Part shown: positions 52,124 through 60,324 of the stretch, in pieces | Position numbering within the stretch: position 1 is the first letter of the stretch | How the letters are laid out: every line of letters begins with the position of its first letter | Assembly (NCBI GenBank): GCA_006226595.1 | Contig: SBGP01000005.1 | Location: 1 to 64,000, forward strand | DNA: 64,000 nucleotides | Direction: 5' to 3' | Source: Deltaproteobacteria bacterium | Lineage (GTDB): Bacteria > Myxococcota_A > UBA796 > GCA-2862545 | The notes under the pieces: generated by a model | What the model saw: only the letters and a program-made list of their open reading frames with translations | Databases searched by the model: none | Told to the model about the DNA's origin: nothing | Position numbers and translations under genes: made by a program

Positions 52124-53526
52124 CAGCCCTTCACTCCGTGCTTGCCCAGTGCGGCGAGCTCGGCGAGCAGGTGCACGTTCGCGGCGACGGCCTTGGCGAA
52201 GATGCCGAGGTGCAGGGACTCGTTGGGACCGTGAGCGGTGGTTCGGGGGTCCATGACGCCGTTGAGGATGAGCGGAAGGTCACCGAAGCGACGCCCGAAG
52301 AGGGCGACGAAGGGAATGGAGCCGCCGACCCCGACCTGAACGGGGCGCTCGCCCCACGTCGCCTCGTAGGCGCGGTCCACGGCGTCGAAGGCGGGGCCCT
52401 TCGGCTCGTAGAGCCAACCCTCGCCGGCCCAGCCGGCCATGGCCAGGCTGACCTTCACGCCGGCGGGGGGCTCGGTGGTCAGGGCCTGTTCGACCGCCGC
52501 GAACATCGACTCGGCGCTCTGGTTCGGCGCCAGGCGGATCGAGAGGATGGCCGAGGCCTTGCGGCGAAGGGCGTTCTTCTTGTTCGCAAGCGTGGGCAGG
52601 GTGGTGGCAACGACCGTGATGGACGGCTGACGCCACATCCACTCGGCGGGGGGGATGTCCCGGTGCGGAAGTGGAGCGACGCCGTCGACGATGTGTGCGC
52701 CCTCGCGAATCGTGGGCTCGTCGAGTGGCACGCGCCAGGCTTCGGCTCGCCACGCCTCGGGGACCTCGACTCGGCCGACCTTCATGCGGCCATCCTCGTC
52801 GGTGAGCCGGGAGATGAGCCGCACGAGCGCGATGCTCACGTCGGGCACCATGCCGCCCCACAGGCCGGAGTGCACGTCGGCGGAGAGGGCTTCGCAGGTC
52901 AGCTCGATCTCGACGAGTCCGCGAAGCGACACGGTGAGGCCCGGCACGTCCGGCGACGGGTTCTCGCAGTCGGTGAGCACCATGACATCGGCTTCAAAGG
53001 CCTCGGGGTACGCATCCATGAAGCGCTCGAGGTTCGGGCTGCCGATCTCCTCCTCGCCTTCGATGATGAGACGCACGTTGCAGGGCAGCTCGCCGCCCTC
53101 CTCGAGCCAGGCGCGGATGGCACCCATGTGGCTGACCCAGCCCCCCATGTCGTCGGCGGATCCGCGGGCGTAGAGGCGGTCGCCGATGGTGGTCGGCACG
53201 TGCGGGTCGGTGTTCCAGTTCTCCCGCTCGACCGGCTGGAGGTCGAGGTGTCCGTAGATCAGCACGGTCGGAGCGTCCTCTCCGGCTCGCATCCACTCCG
53301 CGGCGACGCAGGGAAGCGCGCCTTCGAGCTCGAGCACGCGTGCTCCGTCGAGCCCGAGGGCTTCGAGGTCGTCGCGGATGGCGGCGGCCAGGCGTCGCAC
53401 GTCGGCAAAGTGGCTCTCGTCACAGGAGATGGCCGGGATCGCGAGGTAGCGGTCGAGCTGTGCCAGGGTGTCGGGGAGTTGGCGGGCGGCGAGGTCCGCC
53501 ACGGCGGAGAGGGAGGGATGCGGCAT
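52123..53526 (-). CDS. M20-family metallopeptidase (dipeptidase-like)
   Basis: 467 residues from ATG 53526 with CGGAG upstream. Zinc and catalytic motifs: LIYGHLDLQPV (His, Asp), ARGSADDMGGW (bridging Asp), IEGEEEIGSP (catalytic and zinc Glu), TDCENPSP (Asp), and a late GVMDPRTTAHGPNE (His). The length fits the carnosinase-like M20 group. It is cytoplasmic and presumably cleaves dipeptides. The frame is open into the repeat array upstream (to 53919); that extension is rejected. One-base overlap with murG. Confidence 0.9.
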   Translation of the reverse strand: MPHPSLSAVADLAARQLPDTLAQLDRYLAIPAISCDESHFADVRRLAAAIRDDLEALGLDGARVLELEGALPCVAAEWMRAGEDAPTVLIYGHLDLQPVERENWNTDPHVPTTIGDRLYARGSADDMGGWVSHMGAIRAWLEEGGELPCNVRLIIEGEEEIGSPNLERFMDAYPEAFEADVMVLTDCENPSPDVPGLTVSLRGLVEIELTCEALSADVHSGLWGGMVPDVSIALVRLISRLTDEDGRMKVGRVEVPEAWRAEAWRVPLDEPTIREGAHIVDGVAPLPHRDIPPAEWMWRQPSITVVATTLPTLANKKNALRRKASAILSIRLAPNQSAESMFAAVEQALTTEPPAGVKVSLAMAGWAGEGWLYEPKGPAFDAVDRAYEATWGERPVQVGVGGSIPFVALFGRRFGDLPLILNGVMDPRTTAHGPNESLHLGIFAKAVAANVHLLAELAALGKHGVKG

Positions 53527-53670
53527 GGACGGCTCCGGGAGGTCGGCGAATGTAGCGCGATCTGCGGCTCGTGCGGAGGGCCTCACGGATTGTTCCGAGA
53601 TCGAGGCAGTGAGCGTCGGAGATGGCGTCGGGGAGCGGCTTCTTGACGGGGTCGGAGTAGAGCGCAGGAA

Positions 53671-54283
53671 CGGTGCCAGAGCTGGGGTAGGAGGCGGTGC
53701 CAGAACTTGGGTCGGAGGTGGTGCCAGAGCTTGAAGTCGGAGGCGGTGCCAGAGCTTGGGTCGGAGGCGGTGCCAGGGCTTGGGTCGGAGGCGGCGCCAG
53801 GGCTTGGGTCGGAGGCGGTGCAAGAGCCCGGGTCGGAGGCGGTGCCGGAGCTCGGGTCGGAGGCGGTGCCAGGGCTTGGGTCGGAGGCGGCGCCAGGGCT
53901 TGGGTCGGAGGCAGTGCAAGAGCTTCGTGGGCGGTGCCAGGGCTTGGGTCGGAGGCGGCGCCAGGGCTTGGGTCGGAGGCAGTGCAAGAGCTTGGGTCGG
54001 ACCCGTTGCCAGAGCCCGGGTCGGAGGCGGTGCAAGAGCCCGGGTCGGACCCGTTGCCAGAGCCCGGGTCGGACGCGGTGCCAGAGCTTGGGTCAGAGGC
54101 GGTGCCAGAGCTCGGGTCGGAGGCGGTGCCAGAGCTTGGGTCGGAGGCGGTGCCAGAGCTTGGGTCGGAGGTGGTGCCAGAGCTTCGTGGGCGGTGCCAG
54201 GGCCCGGGTCGGAGGCGGTGCCAGAGCTTGGGTCGGACCCGTTACCAGAGCCCAGGTCGGAGGGGCTGCCAAAGCTTCGTAGG
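53671..54283. repeat. array of about 25 copies of a 24-bp tandem repeat
   Basis: The unit is close to GTCGGAGGCGGTGCCAGAGC plus TTGG. Variants include GCGCC for GTGCC, GCAAGAGC, GCCCGG for GCTTGG, and GACCCGTTGCC for GAGGCGGTGCC. Three units end in a shortened form with CTTCGTGGGCGG or CTTCGTAGGCGG (near 53923, 54183 and 54273), each 4 bases short. A block of three variant units recurs at about 53766, 53862 and 53934, showing higher-order duplication. The 4-base deletions shift the frame and all frames are open, so coding is unlikely. It occupies most of the 831-base gap 53527-54357. Confidence 0.92.
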
Positions 54284-54357
54284 CGGATGGAGCGTTTCCA
54301 GGACGCCCTGGCACTGCTTGGCCAACGCGCGACCGCTGAGTCGAGCGGATCGGACCG

Positions 54358-54972
54358 CTACGAACCCGACTTCACATCCGCTTCCGCCCAGATGGCGCCT
54401 CGCAGCTGGCCCAGCTCGTAGCCCGTCGCCTTGTCCTCGGGGTACAGCTCCGACAGCTTGGCCTTCACGTCGTCACCGGGCGATCCGTGGCAGAGCAGAC
54501 AGGGCTCGGCGATACCGATCGGCGCCGCGAAGCGCGCCACCTTCTTCCCATCGATTTCGACCACCTCGGTCATCGGCTTCACCTCGGCCACCGGGGTGTC
54601 GCGCACCGAAGCGAACCAGGCCTGCGCCCACTCGGGCCCCGCGTTGTTCGGATTGCGCAGCTTGTCCGAGGTGCGCCCGACCTTGATCTGGTGCTCCCCC
54701 GCGACCATTGCGGTGAGTCCTTGCGCCTCCTGGCTGCACATCTCGAGGGTCGCGGCGGGTCCGTTCGCGGCGAGACCCTCGATCACCTTGGCCTTCAAGG
54801 TGCCCCCGAGCGCCTTGGCGCCTTCCTTGGCGGCGGCGAGAGCCGCGCCCTCCGCATCCGCCGAAGCTTCGGGCGCCGCGGGCTCCGCGGCACGTTCGAC
54901 CTCGACGGGCGTCTCGACAGGAGCTTCACTCCCACCACAAGCGACGAGGAGCAGGAAGACCAGGTTGCGCAC
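54358..54972 (-). CDS. DUF3365 (Tll0287-like) c-type haem lipoprotein
   Basis: 204 residues from GTG 54972, five bases after GAGG. VRNLVFLLLVACGGSEAP has lipobox LVAC, then a Pro/Glu/Ala linker. The DUF3365 pattern is present: KVGRTSDKLRNPNNAGPEWAQAWF, a single haem site PCLLCHG near 175, and YPEDKATGYELGQLRGAIWAE at the end. Relatives are periplasmic haem sensors or redox proteins. It follows the transporter ATPase gene by 7 bases, whose stop overlaps its ribosome binding site, so it may be part of the Mla-like operon. Confidence 0.87.
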   Translation of the reverse strand: MRNLVFLLLVACGGSEAPVETPVEVERAAEPAAPEASADAEGAALAAAKEGAKALGGTLKAKVIEGLAANGPAATLEMCSQEAQGLTAMVAGEHQIKVGRTSDKLRNPNNAGPEWAQAWFASVRDTPVAEVKPMTEVVEIDGKKVARFAAPIGIAEPCLLCHGSPGDDVKAKLSELYPEDKATGYELGQLRGAIWAEADVKSGS

Positions 54973-54979
54973 GCTCACC

Positions 54980-55732
54980 TCACAGGGGCGGGAGTTCCAC
55001 GTTTCGTTTGAGGAAGTCTCGCACGATGGGCTGCTTCGAGTGGATGAGCTGCTGCACGGTGCCGTACTCGACCAGCTTGCCGCCGTAGAGCATGGCGACG
55101 TAGTCCGCGATGTCCACGCAGCTGACGATGTCGTGCGTGATCACGATGAAGGTGATGCCGAGCTGCTTCTTCATGCGCCCGATCAGCTCGTCGATGGTGT
55201 CGCTCGTCATCGGGTCCAGCCCCGAGTTGGGCTCGTCGAACAGCACCACCTCGGGCTCGAGGACGATGGCGCGCGCCAGGCCTACGCGCTTGCGCTGGCC
55301 GCCCGAGAGCGCTGCCGTCGGACGGTCGTACACGTCGGGCAGCTCGACCAGCGCCAGCTTCTCCTCCGCGACGCGTCGCCGCTCGGCTTCAGAGAGGTTC
55401 GTGTGGAATCGCAGCGGAAAGGCGACATTCTCGCCGGCGGTCATGCTGTCGAACAGCGCCCCGTCCTGAAACAGCATGCCGAACCGTTTGCGCACCGCGT
55501 ACTTCTGGCGCTCGCTCGCGGTGGCCATGTCGACGTCGCCGACCCACACTTCGCCCTGGTCCGGCTCGAGCAGGCCGACGATGTGCTTGATGAGCACGCT
55601 CTTTCCGGTCCCCGAGGGGCCGATGATTGCGGTGGTCTTTCCGCGGGGGATGTCGAAGGACACGCCATCGAGGACCACCAGCTCGCCGAAGCGCTTGTGC
55701 AGGTCGACCAGGCGGATGATCGGGTCGCTCAC
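54980..55732 (-). CDS. mlaF: MlaF-like ABC transporter ATPase
   Basis: 250 residues. Walker A IGPSGTGKS at about 37-45, the MlaF-typical FGMLFQDGALFDSMTAGENVAFPL Q-loop region, signature LSGGQRKRVGLARAI, Walker B VVLFDEPNSGLDP and HD switch FIVITHDI. It energises glycerophospholipid transport between membranes with MlaE permeases and an MCE protein. The GTG start overlaps the permease stop by 4 bases. Confidence 0.92.
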   Translation of the reverse strand: MSDPIIRLVDLHKRFGELVVLDGVSFDIPRGKTTAIIGPSGTGKSVLIKHIVGLLEPDQGEVWVGDVDMATASERQKYAVRKRFGMLFQDGALFDSMTAGENVAFPLRFHTNLSEAERRRVAEEKLALVELPDVYDRPTAALSGGQRKRVGLARAIVLEPEVVLFDEPNSGLDPMTSDTIDELIGRMKKQLGITFIVITHDIVSCVDIADYVAMLYGGKLVEYGTVQQLIHSKQPIVRDFLKRNVELPPL

Positions 55733-56478
55733 AGGCCCCTCCCGCCGAACAACAGCTCGGACAGCAGGTAGTTGAGCGCCGCGCACACCACTGCGCTCAC
55801 CACCACGGCGCTGTTCGTGGCACCGCCCACACCATCTGGCCCGGGCTTGCAGTGAAAGCCGTAGAAGCAGCTCACGAAGCAGATGATGATCGCAAAGAAG
55901 AACGCCTTCACGCCGCAGTACAGGAAGTCGGTGAGGATGGTGGTCTGGGCGAAGTAGTCGAGGAACTCGCCGCCATCGAGGCCGAGCTGGAACACGGCGA
56001 CCAGGTACGCCGAGAGGGTCAGCGTGAAGATGGAGATCATCGTCAGCGCGGGGAGTACCGCGAGAATGCCGAGAAAGCGTGGCGTGATCAGGTACCACAG
56101 CGGGTTGATCGCCATGACTTCGAGCGCGTCGATCTGGTCGCGAATGCGCATCACCGCAATCTGCGAGGCCATCTCGGTGCCGGCCTTGGCGGCGACCATC
56201 GACGCCACCATGATCGGCGCCATCTCCCGCACTCCGGCGAGCGCGACGAACATGCCGATGAGCCGCTGCCCACCGAGCGGTGCAAAGGCGTTGTAGCCCT
56301 GCAGGGCGAGGTTCGTTCCGACGAAGACACTGATGATGAGCAGGATCGGCAGCGAGAGCACGCCGATGCGGTAGGCCTCCTCGATCGAGGCGCGAATCGG
56401 CGGCGGACGGGTCACGCTCGCGCGAAACCAGCTGCCGACGAACAGTCCGAAGCGCCCGAGCTCGCGCACCGCGTTCAT
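55729..56478 (-). CDS. mlaE: MlaE-family permease (second)
   Basis: 249 residues with about five or six membrane segments. VFVGTNLALQGYNAF, REMAPIMVASMVAAKAGTEMASQIAVMRIRDQIDALEVMAINPLWYLITPR is the MlaE signature, including the coupling-helix E-x-x-x-Q...EIDA-like element. It is the membrane subunit of the lipid transporter. It overlaps both neighbouring genes by 4 bases. It differs clearly from the permease encoded just upstream, suggesting a heterodimer. Confidence 0.9.
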   Translation of the reverse strand: MNAVRELGRFGLFVGSWFRASVTRPPPIRASIEEAYRIGVLSLPILLIISVFVGTNLALQGYNAFAPLGGQRLIGMFVALAGVREMAPIMVASMVAAKAGTEMASQIAVMRIRDQIDALEVMAINPLWYLITPRFLGILAVLPALTMISIFTLTLSAYLVAVFQLGLDGGEFLDYFAQTTILTDFLYCGVKAFFFAIIICFVSCFYGFHCKPGPDGVGGATNSAVVVSAVVCAALNYLLSELLFGGRGL

Positions 56479-57221
56479 CCGATCGCTCCAAACAGCGCGG
56501 AGGTGAGGAAGTAGTTGGCGACCACGAACGAGGTAACGGCGATGACCACGGTGTCGTTCACCGCGCGACCGACGCCCGCGGCGCCGCCTGTCGCGTTGTA
56601 GCCGTGGTAGCAGGCGATCAGGCCGATCAGCGCGCCGAACACGGTCGTCTTGACGAGGCCGCCGTACAAGTCGCTGGGCTGGGTGAGGGCCCACAGGTTC
56701 GCGAGGTACACGCCACCGGGCTCTCCCTTGAGGAGCACCGCGGTGAAGTAGCCCCCGGCGATGCCGCCGATGCTGCCGATGAGGTTGAGGATGGGCGTGG
56801 CGATGATCGTCGCGAGTACCCGCGGGACCACGTGCACCCTGAGGCTGTCGATCGCCATGATCTCGGTCGCGTCGATCTCTTCCTTGATCCGCATTGCGCC
56901 GAGCTCCGCGGCGAACGCACTGCCACCTTGCGCGGCGACGAGCACGCTCGCCAGCACCGGCGAGATCTCGCGGAACACGGCCACGCTGACCAGCGAGGAG
57001 AGCAGCCGCTGCGCGCCGAACATGTCGAAGATCTCGAGGCCCTGCAGCGACATCACCATGCCGACCGGAAACACGGTGGCGACGACCGGAAGCACGCACC
57101 GCGCGGTGATCAGCCACGTGTGGCGGGCGGTCTCGTTCACCTCCCACCACGGGGTCACGGCTCGCCAGCTCACGCGAGCGGCGAAGATTCCGAAGCGTCC
57201 CAGGGCGGTGACACGTGTCAT
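56475..57221 (-). CDS. MlaE-family permease (first)
   Basis: 248 residues. GMVMSLQGLEIFDMFGAQRLLSSLVSVAVFREISPVLASVLVAAQGGSAFAAELGAMRIKEEIDATEIMAIDSLRVHVVPR is the MlaE signature. The sequence diverges from the adjacent permease, so the pair resembles YrbEA/YrbEB of actinobacterial Mce systems rather than a recent duplication. It starts 53 bases from the divergent gene at 57275, so both directions probably share regulation. Confidence 0.9.
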   Translation of the reverse strand: MTRVTALGRFGIFAARVSWRAVTPWWEVNETARHTWLITARCVLPVVATVFPVGMVMSLQGLEIFDMFGAQRLLSSLVSVAVFREISPVLASVLVAAQGGSAFAAELGAMRIKEEIDATEIMAIDSLRVHVVPRVLATIIATPILNLIGSIGGIAGGYFTAVLLKGEPGGVYLANLWALTQPSDLYGGLVKTTVFGALIGLIACYHGYNATGGAAGVGRAVNDTVVIAVTSFVVANYFLTSALFGAIG

Positions 57222-57274
57222 CGCGGGGAGGTAACCCGCCGGAGCGCGGGATATGCGAGTTGCGCGGAGGGGTC

Positions 57275-57727
57275 ATGCCCGAGGAAACGGACGAGAAGGA
57301 CGCGAAGGCTGTGAAGAAGGCGAAGCGTCCGCCCACGGAGGAGGTTCCGCGCGAGCCGACCGCCGAGGAACCCGTCTCCGATCGCGACGATGCGCACTCG
57401 GACTCGGAAGAGGAGCGGGAACATCCGCACCACGACGAAGACGATGAGCGGGGCCTGTTCGGGCGCTTCACCCGCAAGCTCCGTGACCGCCGCGAGCTCA
57501 CCGATGACGCGTGGAAGGCGGTGGGTGCGGTGATCTCGACGAGCGACCGCGCGAAGTCCGACTTCATCCGCATGCTCGGACGCGAGGTTCGCCACTACCT
57601 CGACGGCCTGCAGCTCACCGAAGACCTGCGCGAGCTCGTCACCAACCACTCGCTCGAGGTCCACGCCAGCCTGCACCTCAAGCCGCTTCCGAAGCAGGAA
57701 GAGTCGGAGTCCGAGGACTCCGAGTAG
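57275..57727 (+). CDS. hypothetical charged protein of the Mla-like locus
   Basis: 150 residues from ATG 57275 with GGAGG upstream. The N-terminal half is highly acidic and disordered (KAVKKAKRPPTEEVPREPTAEEP, HSDSEEEREHPHHDEDDE); the C-terminal half is helical (DAWKAVGAVISTSDRAKSDFIRMLGREVRHYLDGLQLTEDLRELV). No signal peptide or membrane segment. It is the first of a plus-strand set with the MCE gene, which suggests a cytoplasmic accessory role. Not a family I recognise. Confidence 0.7.
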   Translation: MPEETDEKDAKAVKKAKRPPTEEVPREPTAEEPVSDRDDAHSDSEEEREHPHHDEDDERGLFGRFTRKLRDRRELTDDAWKAVGAVISTSDRAKSDFIRMLGREVRHYLDGLQLTEDLRELVTNHSLEVHASLHLKPLPKQEESESEDSE

Positions 57728-57759
57728 CCGGGGCAGGGCCCGGGCGATACTCGCCTGCG

Positions 57760-58698
57760 ATGGCCAGATCCCGAAAATACGAGCTCGGCGTGGGACTGCT
57801 CCTCCTCGGAGCGATGGTCGTGTTCGCGCTCATGGCGGTTCAGATCGGCGCCCTGGGCGGCCTGAGAGACACCGTCGAGATCGAGGCGCGCATCCCGGAC
57901 GCCACGGGGCTCACCAGCGGTGCGGTCGTCGCCGTGGCGGGTGTCGAGGTCGGCGCCGTTCGTGCACTGGCCCTCGACCACGATCGAGCTCGGGTCGTGA
58001 TGGCCGTCGACCCCAGCGCGGGCATTCGCCGCGATGCCATCGTGCGGGTGCGCGCCCGCTCGGTGCTCGGCGAGAAGTACATCGAGATCGTGCCGCAGAG
58101 CCGTGACGCCGCACCGATCGAGGCGGGAGACGAGCTCGTCGCCGCCGACGACAACTTCGAGATCGACGAGATGGTGAACCTCGTGGGGCCCCTCCTCGAG
58201 GCCCTCGATCCCGAGCAGCTCGCGACGGCGATGGACAAGCTCACCGAGGCGCTCGAGGACGATCCCGAGCGCCTGGCCCGCATGCTCGCCAACCTCGACA
58301 CCCTGCTCGTTCGCGGCGCCGAGGCGGGCGAGGCCCTCCCAGGGCTCGTCGAGGACGGCCGCCGGACCATGGCGGTGGCGCGCTCGGCACTTCACGACGT
58401 GGAGCAGCGGGCCGAAGAAGCGCAGCCGGTCGTGGCGCGTGCGGACGCCGTGCTCTCCGAGCTCGAGGCCCGCACCCCCGAGCTCCTCGCCGAGGTCGAT
58501 GGGGCGGTGGGGGATGCCCGCGCGCTCATCGACGAGACCGAGGGCAAGCTCGAAGTGATCCTCGACAACTTCTCAGGGTTCGACAAGTGGGAGCTGCGCA
58601 GGCTACTTCGCGAAGAAGGCATCGTCGTGCGGCTGCGGGCCCGAGAGGTCGCGCCCACCGACAACCCCACGTTCAAGCGAAAGGGACAGGTCAAGTGA
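57760..58698 (+). CDS. mlaD: MCE-domain protein (MlaD-like)
   Basis: 312 residues. One N-terminal membrane anchor (ELGVGLLLLGAMVVFALMAVQIGA) is followed by the MCE domain (about 38-125): IEARIPDATGLTSGAVVAVAGVEVGAVRALAL...RARSVLGEKYIEIVPQS. A long helical/coiled-coil region (about 140-270) follows, then a short basic tail. MCE proteins form periplasmic hexamers that carry lipids for MlaF/MlaE; the long helix may span part of the periplasm. The permease and ATPase genes lie on the opposite strand of the same locus. Confidence 0.9.
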   Translation: MARSRKYELGVGLLLLGAMVVFALMAVQIGALGGLRDTVEIEARIPDATGLTSGAVVAVAGVEVGAVRALALDHDRARVVMAVDPSAGIRRDAIVRVRARSVLGEKYIEIVPQSRDAAPIEAGDELVAADDNFEIDEMVNLVGPLLEALDPEQLATAMDKLTEALEDDPERLARMLANLDTLLVRGAEAGEALPGLVEDGRRTMAVARSALHDVEQRAEEAQPVVARADAVLSELEARTPELLAEVDGAVGDARALIDETEGKLEVILDNFSGFDKWELRRLLREEGIVVRLRAREVAPTDNPTFKRKGQVK

Positions 58699-59045
58699 TG
58701 CGCACCCTCTTCAGCCTCGCGGCTCTCCTCCTCTGCACCCCGGCCCTCGCCCAGGACGTCGGCTTCGTCCAGGAGGACGTCGTCGCCAAGCGCTTCCCCG
58801 ATGCGGAAGTCGACGGGCCCAGCCTGGTCAAGGGCGCCCGAGTCACCGTGCTCGTTCGCGAGGAGGACCGGGTCCGGGTTCGCGCCGGCACCACCTATGG
58901 CTGGGTCGCGGCCAGCGTGATCGCGGACACCGCACCGGAAGGCACGGCGCCCCCGGCGAGCTTTGACTCCGCGGCGCTCGAGGCGCTGCTCAAGCAGGCC
59001 GAGGCGTCGAAGATGACCGACGGCACGATGAGCGCGCCGCGCTAG
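58698..59045 (+). CDS. small exported SH3-like protein
   Basis: 115 residues; the ATG shares one base with the mlaD stop (TGATG). The signal peptide is MRTLFSLAALLLCTPALAQ. VVAKRFPDAEVDGPSLVKGARVTVLVREEDRVRVRAGTTYGWVAASVI is a bacterial SH3-like fold. The rest is a short helical tail. It is probably periplasmic and works with the lipid transporter, as the coupling suggests. It converges on the next gene by 4 bases. Confidence 0.8.
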   Translation: MRTLFSLAALLLCTPALAQDVGFVQEDVVAKRFPDAEVDGPSLVKGARVTVLVREEDRVRVRAGTTYGWVAASVIADTAPEGTAPPASFDSAALEALLKQAEASKMTDGTMSAPR

Positions 59046-59263
59046 TCCTCTTCGTCGCCCTCGACGTAGATCAGCCGCCAGCCGTAGAGGCAGGCGGCGC
59101 CCCACACGCCGGTGAACAGGCCAACGCCGAGACGCTGCCCGAACGGAAGCGCGTCCTCGGGAATGGCGAACACCGCGATGAGCGTCCCGACCACGGTGCA
59201 CGCGGCGAGGATGAACAGCAGGGTGGCAGCGCTGTGCTGCCCGTAGAGCTTCTCTTCGGCCAT
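59042..59263 (-). CDS. small membrane protein
   Basis: 73 residues with two hydrophobic segments: ATLLFILAACTVVGTLIAVFAI (about 13-34) and LGVGLFTGVWGAACLYGWRLIYV (about 45-67). The tail is acidic. No family is recognised. No strong ribosome binding site is seen. Its end overlaps the end of the SH3-like gene by 4 bases. Confidence 0.62.
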   Translation of the reverse strand: MAEEKLYGQHSAATLLFILAACTVVGTLIAVFAIPEDALPFGQRLGVGLFTGVWGAACLYGWRLIYVEGDEED

Positions 59264-59324
59264 GTGTACAGGTATCTCAGCATGCGGGGCCGCGGGCAGC
59301 GCGCAACGATCTGCTTCGGCCGGA

Positions 59325-60281
59325 TCAGCCGAACAGGCTCATCTGCACCGGAGAGACGGGGACTGGCGTCTCGGCTCGCGGCTCGGGGCGGGACTCGCGA
59401 CGTCGCTGGCGACGCGGCAGCGGTGCGGGCTTCTGCACCCGGTCGAGCGGCACGTCCGCCTTGATTGGCGCCAACGTCTCGGCCTGCTTGCCGCAGTGCA
59501 GCCGCACATCGTGACGACGGGCCCGAACCACGGCCTGATCCGCGGCGAGGAGCGCGCGCTCGGGACGGTTGTTCTCCTCGGAGAGGTGCGCGAGCACGAC
59601 CTCCTTGAGACGCCCGACGCTCACCGCACGCTCGAGCATCTCCGCGGCCTGCTCGTTCGAGAGGTGGCCGTGCGGGCTGCGAATGCGCTGCTTGAGCTGC
59701 CAGGGATAGGGGCCGTCCATGAGCAGCTCGACGTCGTGGTTGAACTCGACGACGGCTACGTCCAGGGAGGCGAGCTTGGCCTCGACCAGGCGGGTGCTGC
59801 GTCCGAGGTCGGTGATCACGCCCGCCCGTGCTCCGCCGCTGGAGACGGCGTAGGCGACCGGATCGACCCCGTCGTGGGGCACGGCGGTGGGCTCGATGGT
59901 CAGGCTGCCGATCTGGAAGTGGCGACCCGGCTCGACGCGCTCCACGCGCTTGGGCATGACGCGGTCAGAGAGACGCTGGGCGGTACCGCGGGTCATGTAG
60001 AAGGGGATGCGGTTTCCGCTCTTCTGCAGGATGCGGTCGTCGAGGACCCGGGCTGCGGCGACGTGATCGCTGTGCTCGTGCGTGACGACCACCGCCGAGA
60101 TCGGGGCATCCGCGAGACCGATCTGTGCCATGCGGCTGAGGATCTGGCGTGTGGAGATGCCGCAGTCCACGAGCACGCCGCTGCGTCCGTCTCCGATGTA
60201 GGTGCAGTTGCCGCGGCTGCCAGAGGCAAGCACCGCGACGATGAGCTGGTCGTGGAAGAGCGCGTTGTGGAGGGCGGACAT
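59325..60281 (-). CDS. YycJ/WalJ-like metallo-beta-lactamase-fold hydrolase
   Basis: 318 residues from ATG 60281 with AAGGA upstream. VAVLASGSRGNCTYIGDG is the YycJ opening; the metal motif HEHSDH is at 68-73, with later VPHDGVDPVAYAV and HLSEENNRPE. The family consists of double-strand-DNA exonucleases, reported to act in mismatch repair in bacteria lacking MutH. After a basic, disordered tail (about 270-310), the protein ends QMSLFG, which resembles the sliding-clamp-binding pentapeptide QLSLF. Cytoplasmic. Confidence 0.87.
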   Translation of the reverse strand: MSALHNALFHDQLIVAVLASGSRGNCTYIGDGRSGVLVDCGISTRQILSRMAQIGLADAPISAVVVTHEHSDHVAAARVLDDRILQKSGNRIPFYMTRGTAQRLSDRVMPKRVERVEPGRHFQIGSLTIEPTAVPHDGVDPVAYAVSSGGARAGVITDLGRSTRLVEAKLASLDVAVVEFNHDVELLMDGPYPWQLKQRIRSPHGHLSNEQAAEMLERAVSVGRLKEVVLAHLSEENNRPERALLAADQAVVRARRHDVRLHCGKQAETLAPIKADVPLDRVQKPAPLPRRQRRRESRPEPRAETPVPVSPVQMSLFG

Positions 60282-60324
60282 GGTGTCCTTCTCGGGGAGG
60301 GCAGGGGGAGGGGATCCGGGAGGA

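Noticed and set aside
53671-54283. CRISPR array
   Set aside because: Units are contiguous and similar throughout, with no unique spacers, and no cas genes are nearby.
54290-54421. Small protein beginning MERFQDALALLGQR on the plus strand after the repeat array
   Set aside because: It lacks a ribosome binding site, is in frame with the repeat, and its last part is antisense to the haem lipoprotein gene.
53697-54686. Long open frames through the 24-bp repeat array on both strands
   Set aside because: A 24-bp unit is open in all frames by chance; 4-base-short units shift frame; no ribosome binding site leads any frame.
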